NCBI RefSeq assembly: GCF_946223165.1
Contig: NZ_CAMIBP010000021.1
Coordinates: forward strand, 1 to 45,067
Reading direction: 5' to 3'
Source: an uncultured Corynebacterium sp.
Lineage (GTDB): Bacteria > Actinomycetota > Actinomycetes > Mycobacteriales > Mycobacteriaceae
DNA: 45,067 nucleotides
Within the stretch, counting starts at the first letter, position 1. Every line of letters starts with the position of its first letter. This document shows positions 33,866-43,349 of this stretch, one piece after another. Under the pieces are notes generated by a model. It made no database searches, was not told the DNA's origin, and saw only the letters and a program-made list of their open reading frames with translations. The position numbers and the translations under genes are program-made.

Positions 33866-34521
33866 AACAACGACAGCCGCGTCGAGTGGTACACGCTGCC
33901 GAACGGGGCATCGACGCGCACCCAACGGCCCAACGCCGAGACCCGCAAGTGACGCGGGATGTCCATGGGCGCGTCAAATCCCGGGATAAGCCCCAGGTTG
34001 ACGCAGGCGAAAACCATCCGCATGGGGATGTCCACCGTGGCGGACCCCGCCGCGTCGGTGACGGTGACGACGGACTGGTTCATAAGGCTGGCTGGCGGAC
34101 CCGCCGGGCCGGAGAACTGCCGCGCCAAGGCCCGGCCCTGATCCGCAAGTTCGCGGACCACCGTCACCGGGAGGTTATCCAGCAAGGTGAAACCCCCCGT
34201 CGGCGGCAGCGCGCCGGGCCACGAGGCATCGCGCGGGGTGCCGAGATCGATGGTGGCATCGCCGCTCCCGAGGGCATCGGCCAGCGCTGCGGCGGACGCG
34301 GCGGCGCCATCGCGGCTCAAGGTTGCCCGCAGGCGCCGCGCAGCGACGACCTCAAACGGCGTGGTCACAAAGGCCTCGACGGTTACGTCATCGAATTGGC
34401 GCACACGCACGATGGCGTTCGGATCCAGGCCTGCGGCGCGCTGCAGCAAGGCCTTGAGACCCGCACCGCCGGAGACGACCGTGAGGGTGTCGCCGGGGCG
34501 GGCCGGGGTGGCAGCATTCAT
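33862..34521 (-). CDS. Conserved hypothetical protein (Rv2474c-like position)
   Basis: A 219-aa protein without membrane spans or signal peptide. It shows mixed alpha-beta composition, with VRVRQFDDVTVEAFVTTPFE, ASWPGALPPTGGFTLLDNLP and a C-terminal RHLRVSALGRWVRVDAPFG. The order hypothetical-thioesterase-ettA-ssb matches Rv2474c-Rv2475c-Rv2477c-Rv2478c of M. tuberculosis, where Rv2474c is a similar-size uncharacterised protein. It starts 9 bp after the thioesterase stop, so it is likely in that operon. No function can be assigned. Confidence 0.82.
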   Translation of the reverse strand: MNAATPARPGDTLTVVSGGAGLKALLQRAAGLDPNAIVRVRQFDDVTVEAFVTTPFEVVAARRLRATLSRDGAAASAAALADALGSGDATIDLGTPRDASWPGALPPTGGFTLLDNLPVTVVRELADQGRALARQFSGPAGPPASLMNQSVVTVTDAAGSATVDIPMRMVFACVNLGLIPGFDAPMDIPRHLRVSALGRWVRVDAPFGSVYHSTRLSLF

Positions 34522-34530
34522 CGTGGCGTA

Positions 34531-34941
34531 CTAGTCCTCGATGAGCTGCCGGGAGATGATGTCCTTCTCCCCCGCAGTCAGCTGCCGCGGCAATCCGTTA
34601 TCAAGATCGATAGCAACCTGCACGCAGTTGACAGTGCAGGACACCGGGCCGCCCGGAGTCTTAATCTCCTGGCGGGTGGTGAACGAGGTGTTGCCCACCC
34701 TCGTCACCCAGGTTTCCACGACCACCTCACGCACGCCCTCCGGCTTAATCGGAGCGACGTAGTCGATGTCGAGGTGGCGCACGAACGCCGCGAACAACGG
34801 GAAGTCCGGGAAAATGTGATCCCGGGCGAACTCGAGACGGGCCTCCTGCGCCAGCTCAACATAGTTGGCGTTCATCATGTGGCCGTAGCGGTCAAAGTCT
34901 GACCAACGCACGGACACCGTCAGAGAGTGGATATCAGGCAC
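34531..34941 (-). CDS. Hotdog-fold acyl-CoA thioesterase
   Basis: A 136-aa 4-hydroxybenzoyl-CoA thioesterase-like protein with the family motif WSDFDRYGHMMNANYVELAQ at residues 13-32, in which the Asp near the N-terminus of the motif is the probable catalytic residue. It follows ettA by 12 bp and precedes the hypothetical gene, so all three probably share a transcript. The acyl substrate is unknown. Confidence 0.92.
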   Translation of the reverse strand: MPDIHSLTVSVRWSDFDRYGHMMNANYVELAQEARLEFARDHIFPDFPLFAAFVRHLDIDYVAPIKPEGVREVVVETWVTRVGNTSFTTRQEIKTPGGPVSCTVNCVQVAIDLDNGLPRQLTAGEKDIISRQLIED

Positions 34942-34953
34942 GGTGCGCGCTCC

Positions 34954-36624
<1,671 letters not shown>

Positions 36625-36790
36625 TGTTCCCCTTTGCATGAGTCGGGTGATTTCTAAAACACCACAAAGAGTACAACAGTTCCTTCACAGGTGTCTTCGT
36701 TGCATCCACCCGGCTGCGGGGACCCGAACGTGGCCAGGACGGCGCACGACGGCGATCTGCGTACTGCCACAGCCCTGCCACAGCCCGGTG

Positions 36791-37432
36791 CTAGAACGGC
36801 GGGGTGTCCTCCTCCTCCTGCGCTGCGGCCTGAGCTCCCACTCCCGACTCATCCGCCGGTGCACCGGCGGTGACGAGTTCGCGCTCTGCGTCCTCGCCAT
36901 CGGTAGCGGTTCCTGCCGGCGCCTCGGCGCCGGCACCCGACGATGCCGCCTGTGAATCCGCCGCGGTATCGGCCTGGGAGTCCTGAGAGAAGTCCCTGTC
37001 CACCGCAACCTCGCCAAGGTCGGGCAGTTCCATTCCATCCAACGGAGCAGCATCGAGCTTGAGAGAACTGATGGCATAACGGTTGAGATCGAGGCCCGCC
37101 TGATGGGCGCGCACGATCATTCGGGAGCGCTTGATCCCTTCCTTGTCGGTGTACTGGCTGGAATTGAGCGAACCGACGATGATGACAGGCATTCCCTTGC
37201 GGAGGCAGCGACGCAGATTCTTGGCAAACTCGCCCCACGCCTCGACGTCGACGAAGAGCAGATCCGTGTCGGCCCAGACGCGGCGGCCTTTATCGTCCTC
37301 GGTGAGGTAACGCCGCGACGACGCAACGCGAAGAGTGACCTTGAAGATGGGCCCCTTCTCGTTGCCCTGATACTTCGTCAGGTGCGGATCAGCGGTGAGG
37401 TGGCCGGTAATGGTGACGGGTAGTTGAGACAT
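36791..37432 (-). CDS. Single-stranded DNA-binding protein paralogue (SsbB-like)
   Basis: A 213-aa OB-fold protein. Residues 1-115 are the SSB core (VTITGHLTADPHLTKY, WADTDLLFVDVEAWGEFAKN, GMPVIIVGSLNSSQYTDKEG). The C-terminal 90 residues are Ala/Asp/Glu-rich and end EEEDTPPF, close to the acidic tip that recruits SSB partners. Its place upstream of ettA matches Rv2478c (SSBb) in mycobacteria, so it is the second SSB rather than the essential one near rpsF. The ATG at 37432 has GAAAGGA upstream. Confidence 0.9.
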   Translation of the reverse strand: MSQLPVTITGHLTADPHLTKYQGNEKGPIFKVTLRVASSRRYLTEDDKGRRVWADTDLLFVDVEAWGEFAKNLRRCLRKGMPVIIVGSLNSSQYTDKEGIKRSRMIVRAHQAGLDLNRYAISSLKLDAAPLDGMELPDLGEVAVDRDFSQDSQADTAADSQAASSGAGAEAPAGTATDGEDAERELVTAGAPADESGVGAQAAAQEEEDTPPF

Positions 37433-37588
37433 GGCTAGATTTCCTTTCGCACTGTGCAGATAGGTTCCAGCCCGAAACCACCGCTGTGCGGCAGCCCGAG
37501 CCGGGTGACTGACGACGGCTTGTCCAGCCGCCGTGCCTGCAGTGTGCGAAATAGTGGCGCGCCCTGTCGATACCCCGCTGCCTGAGCC

Positions 37589-37597
37589 TGTGGACAA
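37589..37597 (-). promoter_or_regulatory. DnaA-box-like sequence upstream of the ssb paralogue
   Basis: TTGTCCACA on the minus strand equals the actinobacterial DnaA-box consensus, 157 bp before the ssb start. Only one copy is present. Confidence 0.4.
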
Positions 37598-37646
37598 CTA
37601 TCGTCGCTCCATGGTTCAGGAACGTCCTCGGGCACGGACGGACCGA

Positions 37647-37672
37647 AACGGGGCTGCGGAAGACCCCGTTTT
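37647..37672. terminator. Hairpin downstream of the CopD-CtaG gene
   Basis: A 7-bp stem AACGGGG/CCCCGTT (37647-37653 with 37664-37670) and a ten-base loop, followed by TTTG on the plus strand. It lies about 28 bp past the stop codon. Confidence 0.6.
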
Positions 37673-37699
37673 GTTCACATAAAGCTGAGAATTCCCGGC

Positions 37700-39823
37700 C
37701 TAGCGCGCGCGGTAGCGCTGCTCGTCGCCGTCCTCGTGGAGGGCGGCGAGCATGGCGTTGTAGTCCTCCAACTCTGCGTTGCCGTCCACGTCCGCCTTGG
37801 CATCGATGCGGCGAGCCGTGCGGCGATCCTCGCGAAGCCACTCGAAGAAGAGGTAGGCAAACACGATGAGGAGCGGGAACTGGCCTAGGCCCCAGGCGTA
37901 GCCGCCGCCCACCTTCTGATCTTGGAGGAAGTCCGGGTTCCACGGCAGATCGAGGGACTGATAAAAGTCCAGCGCGAACACCGTGTTGAGCTGCATAAGG
38001 TAGACACCCGCATAGAGATGGATGGGCATGGAGACGAACAACAACACGAGGCGGATGCCCGTGGGCCGGCGCCGCGGCAGCGAATCACTGCCGATGAGTT
38101 CCCAGAAGTAGACGTAGCCCGACACGAGGAACGCAACGTTCATGAGTACGTGCCCCGCATGCTCCTTGACCGCGTACGCGTAAAAGTCCGGGAACATGTA
38201 GAGCGCATAGAAGACAACGAGGTACTGGATGAGGTTGAAGGCGGAGCGGCCCACCAGCCCGGCGCCCCGCGATTGCGTGGCAGCCACGGCCCACTCGTGC
38301 AGGCCCGGACGGCCCTCCGGGTTGGGCGGGAAGGCCTCCATGATGAGGGTCAACGGGGCGCCGAGCACCATGAAGACCGGTAGCGCCATCGAAAGCACCA
38401 TGTGCCCGATCATGTGCATGGAGTACAACGCTGGGATATAGATACCGAAACCCGAGGACATGAACCACGCCAGCCCCAGCGTGCCGGCCAGCCACCACGC
38501 GGTGCGCCCCCTCGACCACTCCAAGCCGCGCCGGTGAACACGCACGACGGCGTAGATGTAGCCTGCGGCCAGCAGCAGTCCGATGGTGCCGAAGAGGATG
38601 TCGAAGCGGTACGAGGTGAACAAGACCTTCGCCGAGGGGGCCTCGGTGAGCTCGTAGCCCAGCAGGATCTGCATGGAGTTCAGGTTCGGATTCCGCGGCG
38701 GTGGCGGCGGGGTGCGCCCCATGGTGCCGGCTACGCCGACGGTGGCTGCCATGATGATGAGCTCCACGAAGGCCACGCGGCGGAAGAGGCCGGGGTTGGA
38801 CTCGAGCTGCGGGATGGTGAGGCTGCGGTGGGCAAACCCGAGGAACGCGAGGACGAGCGTGAGCGTCACCTTAGCCACGATGATGAGACCGTAGCGGGTG
38901 TTAAACCAGTCCGAGAACTCGATGCGCACGCCGGCGTTGATGAGGCCAGAGACGGACATGACAATGACCGAGAACAGTGCTAGGGCCGAGTAACGGCGCA
39001 CCGCGGTGGGCATGTCCGGTCCCAGTCGACGGGCGTGGGCGAGCAGGCCGATGAGGCCGCCTATCCAGAGCACCATGAATACGAGGTGCCAGAGGAAGGA
39101 GTTCGTGCCATAGTCGTGGTCGCCGCCAGCGGCGGAATGCCCTTCCATGCCGAGGGGGATGACCATGCACAGTGCCAGCACGAGCAGCACCGGCTGCGAG
39201 GACCACATGCGGGCAAAGAACCCATATCCGCCCACGATGGCGGCGAGCAGTGCCGTGATCGCCCACACTCGTGCCGTGGCGATCTGGCCCAGCGCCATAG
39301 TGAGCATCGTCGAGTTGAGTACCCCGGTCAGCGGGGTGCCGGTGAGGTCCGACATGACCAGTGGAACCTCGACAAGCGAGATGATGGCGACGATCCACGC
39401 AGCGCAGCAGCCCGCACGGGCGGCGATGTGGCCGTCGACGGTCAGCGGAGCCTGGATGAGGTTGTCGTTACCGCCCACCGCCGCGACGTTGGGGGAAATA
39501 AGGAACGCCGAGACAAGGTAGGAGCCCACACAGGTGGCCATCGCGATCCATGCGGCGGCGCGCAGGAATGGCAGGCCAAAGGTTGTGAGCCGGCCAGGAT
39601 CGGGGATGCCGAGGGCCGCGAGGGAGTCGCTGAGGAAGAACAGCGATATGACTCCCGCAGCCAAGCCCGCGATGACGCCGAGCACAAGGTAAACCCCCAC
39701 GGAACCGCGGGCCGCGCGGGGTGACGCCTGTGGGCGTGCAGCAGTTACGGCGTCTCCGCCGACAGACGCAGCGCCGCCGGCGGTAGGAGACGAATTCGCG
39801 GGGTTTTCCGGCTCGTGGGACAT
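37700..39823 (-). CDS. CopD-CtaG fusion membrane protein (copper handling / cytochrome oxidase assembly)
   Basis: A polytopic protein of about 707 aa with roughly 15-16 membrane spans. The N-terminal half resembles the CopD copper-import domain (HRSLTIPQLESNPGLFRRV near the domain end) and the C-terminal half resembles caa3-type oxidase assembly factor CtaG (HMIGHMVLSMALPVFMVLG, EHAGHVLMNVAFLVSGYVYF), with conserved Met and His that would bind copper. Start is uncertain: 39823 (MSHEPENP) or 39835, neither with a well-placed ribosome site. The C-terminus is cytoplasmic and charged. It is divergent from a LysR gene 77 bp away. Confidence 0.9.
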   Translation of the reverse strand: MSHEPENPANSSPTAGGAASVGGDAVTAARPQASPRAARGSVGVYLVLGVIAGLAAGVISLFFLSDSLAALGIPDPGRLTTFGLPFLRAAAWIAMATCVGSYLVSAFLISPNVAAVGGNDNLIQAPLTVDGHIAARAGCCAAWIVAIISLVEVPLVMSDLTGTPLTGVLNSTMLTMALGQIATARVWAITALLAAIVGGYGFFARMWSSQPVLLVLALCMVIPLGMEGHSAAGGDHDYGTNSFLWHLVFMVLWIGGLIGLLAHARRLGPDMPTAVRRYSALALFSVIVMSVSGLINAGVRIEFSDWFNTRYGLIIVAKVTLTLVLAFLGFAHRSLTIPQLESNPGLFRRVAFVELIIMAATVGVAGTMGRTPPPPPRNPNLNSMQILLGYELTEAPSAKVLFTSYRFDILFGTIGLLLAAGYIYAVVRVHRRGLEWSRGRTAWWLAGTLGLAWFMSSGFGIYIPALYSMHMIGHMVLSMALPVFMVLGAPLTLIMEAFPPNPEGRPGLHEWAVAATQSRGAGLVGRSAFNLIQYLVVFYALYMFPDFYAYAVKEHAGHVLMNVAFLVSGYVYFWELIGSDSLPRRRPTGIRLVLLFVSMPIHLYAGVYLMQLNTVFALDFYQSLDLPWNPDFLQDQKVGGGYAWGLGQFPLLIVFAYLFFEWLREDRRTARRIDAKADVDGNAELEDYNAMLAALHEDGDEQRYRAR

Positions 39824-39900
39824 GGGATGAATCATACTTCCGATGGAGGACGGCACCACAAACATGATCATTAAACGAAGTTATGGCATCATATCTGTTC

Positions 39901-40827
39901 ATGGACTCACGCCAACTTTCCTACTTCCGCTCCGTCGTGGATCATGGCTCGTTTACGCACGCAGCTGAGGCTCTGGAGATGACCCAGCCCTCCCTGTCGT
40001 TGTCGATCCGCAAGCTGGAAAAGGAACTGGACGTGCAGCTGCTTTCCCGCGGGCGTGCGGGTGTCTCTACAACCGAGGCGGGCGATTATCTCTACAAGGT
40101 CGCCATCAAGATGGAAACCCTCATGTCGGAGTCGGACCGCCGCATCCGCGAAATCGCCAGCGGCCTGGCCGGCAACATCTCCATCAACGCCGCCCCCGAG
40201 TTCAACTGGGCGTTTATGCCCGAGGTCATCTCGCGCATGCTGGAGGCCGCCCCAGATGCGAGCATCATGCTCGAGGATCCGGATCCCTCCACGACCCTGT
40301 CCCGGGTCTTGGACGGCAGCGTCGATGTGGGGCTCATGCCCTCGACGGACCCACGCTCCTTCGCGCAGCGCTACCAGGACGAGCTCGTCGTCCATGTCGC
40401 CGCCGAGTTCCCGTTGCTGCTCGCTGTCCCGCCGCGGCTTGCCGATCTCCCCGCGGAAGTCTCCCTCCACGACATCGCACATGAAACCTGGATCCTTCCT
40501 CCCCGCAAGGAAGGATTCATCGGGCTGCCGGAGCTGCTCGATGGCGTCTGGGCCGATTACCCAGCCGCGGCACCGTCACACGTCCAGTCCATCGCGACCC
40601 TGCAGACGGCACTGCCTCTTGTGGCCGGCGGCGTCGGCGTGGCTCTCCTTCCGGATTCCGCGCGCAATCACGTCTCCAGCCAGATCCAATTTCGCGCGAT
40701 TGCGGAGGAGCTCCCGGCCATGCAGGCCGTCCTCATCTACCGCAAGGATAAGGACCTCTCACCTGCCGCAAACCACTTGGTCGACACTATCCTGGAGGTT
40801 GGCACCGAGAGCGATTACGCATATTAG
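39901..40827 (+). CDS. LysR-family transcriptional regulator
   Basis: A 308-aa protein with an N-terminal winged helix (RQLSYFRSVVDHGSFTHAAE, MTQPSLSLSIRKLEKELDV) and a C-terminal effector domain of periplasmic-binding type. The ATG at 39901 is the standard start; an in-frame ATG at 39883 adds six residues. No ribosome-binding site is visible, and TCATAT lies six bases before the ATG, so the mRNA may be leaderless. Divergence from the CopD-CtaG gene suggests it may control that gene. The effector is unknown. Confidence 0.93.
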   Translation: MDSRQLSYFRSVVDHGSFTHAAEALEMTQPSLSLSIRKLEKELDVQLLSRGRAGVSTTEAGDYLYKVAIKMETLMSESDRRIREIASGLAGNISINAAPEFNWAFMPEVISRMLEAAPDASIMLEDPDPSTTLSRVLDGSVDVGLMPSTDPRSFAQRYQDELVVHVAAEFPLLLAVPPRLADLPAEVSLHDIAHETWILPPRKEGFIGLPELLDGVWADYPAAAPSHVQSIATLQTALPLVAGGVGVALLPDSARNHVSSQIQFRAIAEELPAMQAVLIYRKDKDLSPAANHLVDTILEVGTESDYAY

Positions 40828-40914
40828 GCGGCCCCGATTGGGCGCCGACCACGCTGGTGTACAGTAAGTATCCAGCGCCCGGCCGTCACTCGTTGCACGT
40901 GACAGTCGGCACAC

Positions 40915-40988
40915 GCCTCCATAGCTCAGCGGATTAGAGCAGAGGGTTTCTACCCCTTGTGTCGCGGGTTCGATTCCTGCTGGGGGCA
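40915..40988 (+). tRNA. tRNA-Arg (anticodon TCT)
   Basis: A 74-nt cloverleaf: acceptor GCCTCCA/TGGGGGC (one G-T pair), D arm GCTC/GAGC, anticodon stem GAGGG/CCCTT around TTTCTAC, and T arm GCGGG-TTCGATT-CCTGC. Anticodon TCT reads AGA/AGG codons. CCA is not encoded. TACAGT at about 40859-40864 is a likely -10. Confidence 0.95.
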
Positions 40989-40996
40989 CGCACGTC

Positions 40997-41040
40997 AAGG
41001 CCACTTTGTGCCAGTTTCACTAACGGCACGGGGTGGCCTT
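40997..41040 (+). terminator. Terminator of tRNA-Arg
   Basis: AAGGCCAC (40997-41004) pairs with GTGGCCTT (41033-41040), with an inner GTGCC/GGCAC stem, followed by TTGG. Confidence 0.75.
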
Positions 41041-41137
41041 TGGGCGCGCTGTGGGCACGGGGACGCAGCGCAGTCAGTGAAGCAGGTCCCGCCGTGCTTG
41101 CCGATGCCGCCCGGGCCGCGCACTACACTCAAGGGTC

Positions 41138-41764
41138 ATGGAGCTCACCCTCGCCACCTTGTCCCGCCTTGCTTCCCCTCTCCCCCGTGGGCGCGTCTTC
41201 CGCAATGCGTGGGCGCCCTCGCCGGAGTATTCACTCACCCGCAACTCGACGCTTACGGGCCAGTACCCGCAGCGCGCAGCCAGCACTCGGATCACCGACA
41301 TCTTTCGCGACGCGGGTTTCATCGTGACCGAGGGGCTCGAGCCCTACCCTGAGGGCTCCGATGTCTTCCGCCTGCTCGAGGAGCCGACCGTACTGCCGGA
41401 TACGGGCATCGTGGCTTGCGCGGTGCTCAGCGACCCCAGCGCACTCACGGTGTGGTGGCCCGAGGTGGCCGAGGACGGTGAATCTTTCGAGCTTGTCTCA
41501 CCTATGGACCTAGCCCCGACCCTCGCGGCCATCGCCGGTCTCGACGTGCGCCCGAATGCGGCGCTATCCTTCGACGGGCTCAATCTCGTGCCCGTGCTGC
41601 GCTACGGCGCGGATGCCCACGCGGCGCTGTTTTTTGAAAATGGCATCCGCACGCAAGACGCGTGGCTCCTCGATGGCGAGGTGTCGGACGAATCTCGGCG
41701 CACGGCGCTGCAGGACGAATGGGAGCTATGGCGCTCTTTCATGGGATACGGACCGCTTCAGTAG
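41138..41764 (+). CDS. Sulfatase-like protein, shortened and without catalytic residues
   Basis: A 208-aa protein that looks like pieces of a sulfatase. Residues 4-48 match the region before and around the sulfatase signature (RVFRNAWAPSP, then TRNSTLTGQYPQR), and residues 120-155 match the C-terminal DLAPTLAAIAGLDVRP block with FDGLNLVPVL. The N-terminal metal-binding Asp pair is absent, the Cys/Ser that becomes formylglycine is Tyr by alignment, and most of the middle is missing against a normal 450-550 aa. The frame is open and has AAGG ahead, so it may be expressed, but enzyme activity is unlikely. Confidence 0.65.
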   Translation: MELTLATLSRLASPLPRGRVFRNAWAPSPEYSLTRNSTLTGQYPQRAASTRITDIFRDAGFIVTEGLEPYPEGSDVFRLLEEPTVLPDTGIVACAVLSDPSALTVWWPEVAEDGESFELVSPMDLAPTLAAIAGLDVRPNAALSFDGLNLVPVLRYGADAHAALFFENGIRTQDAWLLDGEVSDESRRTALQDEWELWRSFMGYGPLQ

Positions 41765-41816
41765 CACGGTCGCGCCGTGCCGCCGAAACGGCCCGTGTCA
41801 GCCCCTCAACCCGCAG

Positions 41817-42008
41817 CTAGACGGCGGTGTCTTCGGGCATAACTATCCAGAGGATGAGGTAGAGCAGGACGCCGGAGAATCCCAGCAGGGTCGCGACGAG
41901 CAGGGCTGCGCGGACGATGGTGGCGTCGATGTCGTAGGTTTCTGCGATGCCACCGCAGACGCCGGCGACATAGCGGTCATTGAGGGAACGGTGCAGCTTC
42001 TTGTTCAT
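41817..42008 (-). CDS. PspC-domain protein
   Basis: A 63-aa protein that is almost only a PspC domain: LHRSLNDRYVAGVCGGIAET, then a hydrophobic helix (TIVRAALLVATLLGFSG) and LLYLILWIVMPEDTAV. Stand-alone PspC proteins are common in corynebacteria and are linked to membrane stress. The start at 42008 gives the core domain; an upstream ATG would add 14 residues but is unlikely. No psp operon adjoins it. Confidence 0.88.
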   Translation of the reverse strand: MNKKLHRSLNDRYVAGVCGGIAETYDIDATIVRAALLVATLLGFSGVLLYLILWIVMPEDTAV

Positions 42009-42101
42009 GATGTTCTCCTGGTGGTTGCTGGGGTGGTGAGTTCCTGACACCTTTCATACTGCCCGTGAGCTGCGCGTTATACATCGGGGAGAACCCTGAG
42101 T

Positions 42102-42410
42102 TTAACCCTGATCTTTCGCGCCGCCACGTCCGTTGTCCACGATACACAGCGGCTTGTGCCAGCGGTCGTACATGGAGTTCATGACGTAGCGCGGCCCCAC
42201 TGGATCAATCGCCCATCCCCACTCGCTGGCAGGGACGAGCGGATTAGGCACGCCGCCAATGATGTTGCCGCCGCCCTGGGGAACCGAGGGATCGGTAGTC
42301 TCTGCCACGGACATGGAGTAACTCAACGAGACGAAGTCCACGGGGTTCTTCGCATCTGCGCGTTGCTCGTCGGTGATCTCCACTTCGATGCCCTTGTCGC
42401 GAAAGATGCG
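42102..42410 (-). pseudogene. GH1 6-phospho-beta-glucosidase remnant
   Basis: About 102 codons resemble the middle-to-late part of a BglA-type glycosidase: GIEVEITDEQRADAKNPVDF, SLSYSMSVAETTDP, GGVPNPLVPASEWGWAIDPV, then KPLCIVDNGRGGAKD. In intact enzymes the last block is IVENGLGAKD and its Glu is the catalytic nucleophile; here it is Asp and the block has an extra residue. The normal protein is about 470 aa, so both ends are missing. Frame upstream of 42410 does not continue the family. Confidence 0.82.
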
Positions 42411-42631
42411 CAGGAGTGTGCGCGAGCGAACGCCCCCAGAATGTGGTGAATAGCCTGATAGAGGGGACATCGTCAAGCTCCGCACGGGGAACCTCATCGA
42501 TGACCCGCAGCTTGAGGTTGTCCGGGGCCGGTCCCTCCGTAGGCGGAGCAGTAATCCCGCGGGGCATGCGGCCAAGGCCAGAAAGAGCCACGCGAGTGGG
42601 GTCTGGGACCGAACGTACCGAACGCGTCCGC
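42411..42631. other. Unassigned stretch between GH1 remnant and arsC-like gene
   Basis: A minus-strand frame here reads PRGITAPPTEGPAPDNLKLR and VIDEVPRAELDDVPSI, with amino-acid use like a real protein, but no start codon, family or intact gene can be recognised. It may be the tail of another decayed gene. Confidence 0.35.
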
Positions 42632-43231
42632 TCAAGCGAGGATGTCGATGAGCTCGCGCACACGGCCGTCGATATCGTCAACGATGGCGGCAACCTCCTC
42701 GTGCGTCGCGCCTTCCGGGTCCGCAATGTCCCAGTGCTCATAGCGGTCGCCCGGCAGGTCCGGGTGCCCCTCGACGCCGAGCAGCACGATGACGCTGGAA
42801 CGGTGGACGGTGCGCGCCACGAGCTGCTTCTGGTACAGGGAGGACGTATCGATGCCGCGGTCGCGCAGGACGTCGAGCACGCGCTTGTCGATGCCCTCTC
42901 CGGCCGGGGTCAGGCCCACGCTGCGGGAGAGGATTCCCTCGCCGTTGTGGTGTCGCAGCAGCGCGGACGCGATCTGGGAGCGGCCGGTGTTGCGCTGGTC
43001 GACGAAGAGGACCTCGGGGCGGGCGTCGACGCGCTCGCCACCGGAGAGCTCCTCGAGGCGCTCAGACGCGTCGCGCTCGACGAGGACGGGGAGGAAATCC
43101 TTAACCTTGGCCGTCTTCTCGTGACGGGCAATTTCTTCATCGATGACGGTATCGATTTCGGCAGGCTCGCAGACGAGATCGTAGCGGCGGTGGAGGTCCT
43201 CACGGACGATGGAAAAACGGTCGCCGAGCAT
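42632..43231 (-). CDS. ArsC/low-molecular-weight phosphatase-like protein lacking the catalytic cysteine
   Basis: A 199-aa protein of two parts: an N-terminal three-helix-bundle dimerisation domain (about 1-65, RREDLHRRYDLV-like) and a C-terminal LMW-PTP fold (about 70-199). The family loop normally reads VLFVCxxNxGRSQ; here it is VLFVDQRNTGRSQ, with Asp in place of the nucleophilic Cys. The GRS, the SVGLTPA block and the WDIADPEG region with the Asp acid are kept. Arsenate reduction or phosphatase catalysis by the known mechanism is therefore not possible; a binding or regulatory role is conceivable. A paired GTTAAC motif lies upstream. Confidence 0.85.
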   Translation of the reverse strand: MLGDRFSIVREDLHRRYDLVCEPAEIDTVIDEEIARHEKTAKVKDFLPVLVERDASERLEELSGGERVDARPEVLFVDQRNTGRSQIASALLRHHNGEGILSRSVGLTPAGEGIDKRVLDVLRDRGIDTSSLYQKQLVARTVHRSSVIVLLGVEGHPDLPGDRYEHWDIADPEGATHEEVAAIVDDIDGRVRELIDILA

Positions 43232-43257
43232 GGTGCATCTCCTTAAGTTTTCCTGTT

Positions 43258-43274
43258 GTTAACCTACCGTTAAC
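43258..43274. promoter_or_regulatory. Paired GTTAAC motif between arsC-like gene and cmrA
   Basis: GTTAAC-CTACC-GTTAAC: two six-base palindromes at 11-bp spacing, one helical turn, 27 bp upstream of the arsC-like start and 75 bp upstream of cmrA. An operator is possible; the binding protein is unknown. Confidence 0.45.
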
Positions 43275-43349
43275 TTTACAGGACGTGCCCACTCCAGAAA
43301 ACTTGCCCACGCCTCGTTTACTCTGGAAAGCCACAGAGAAAGGACCACC

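Noticed and set aside
33734..33925. 63-codon minus-strand frame opposite the chrA remnant
   Set aside because: The plus strand here carries clear ChrA motifs, which explains the open frame on the other strand.
36791..37597. Longer form of the SSB paralogue starting with GTG at 37597
   Set aside because: The added N-terminus has no SSB similarity; ATG at 37432 has a good ribosome-binding site and starts the OB fold properly.
40915..40988. tRNA-Arg as an attachment site of an integrated element
   Set aside because: No repeat of the tRNA 3' end and no integrase gene were found in the following 2.3 kb.
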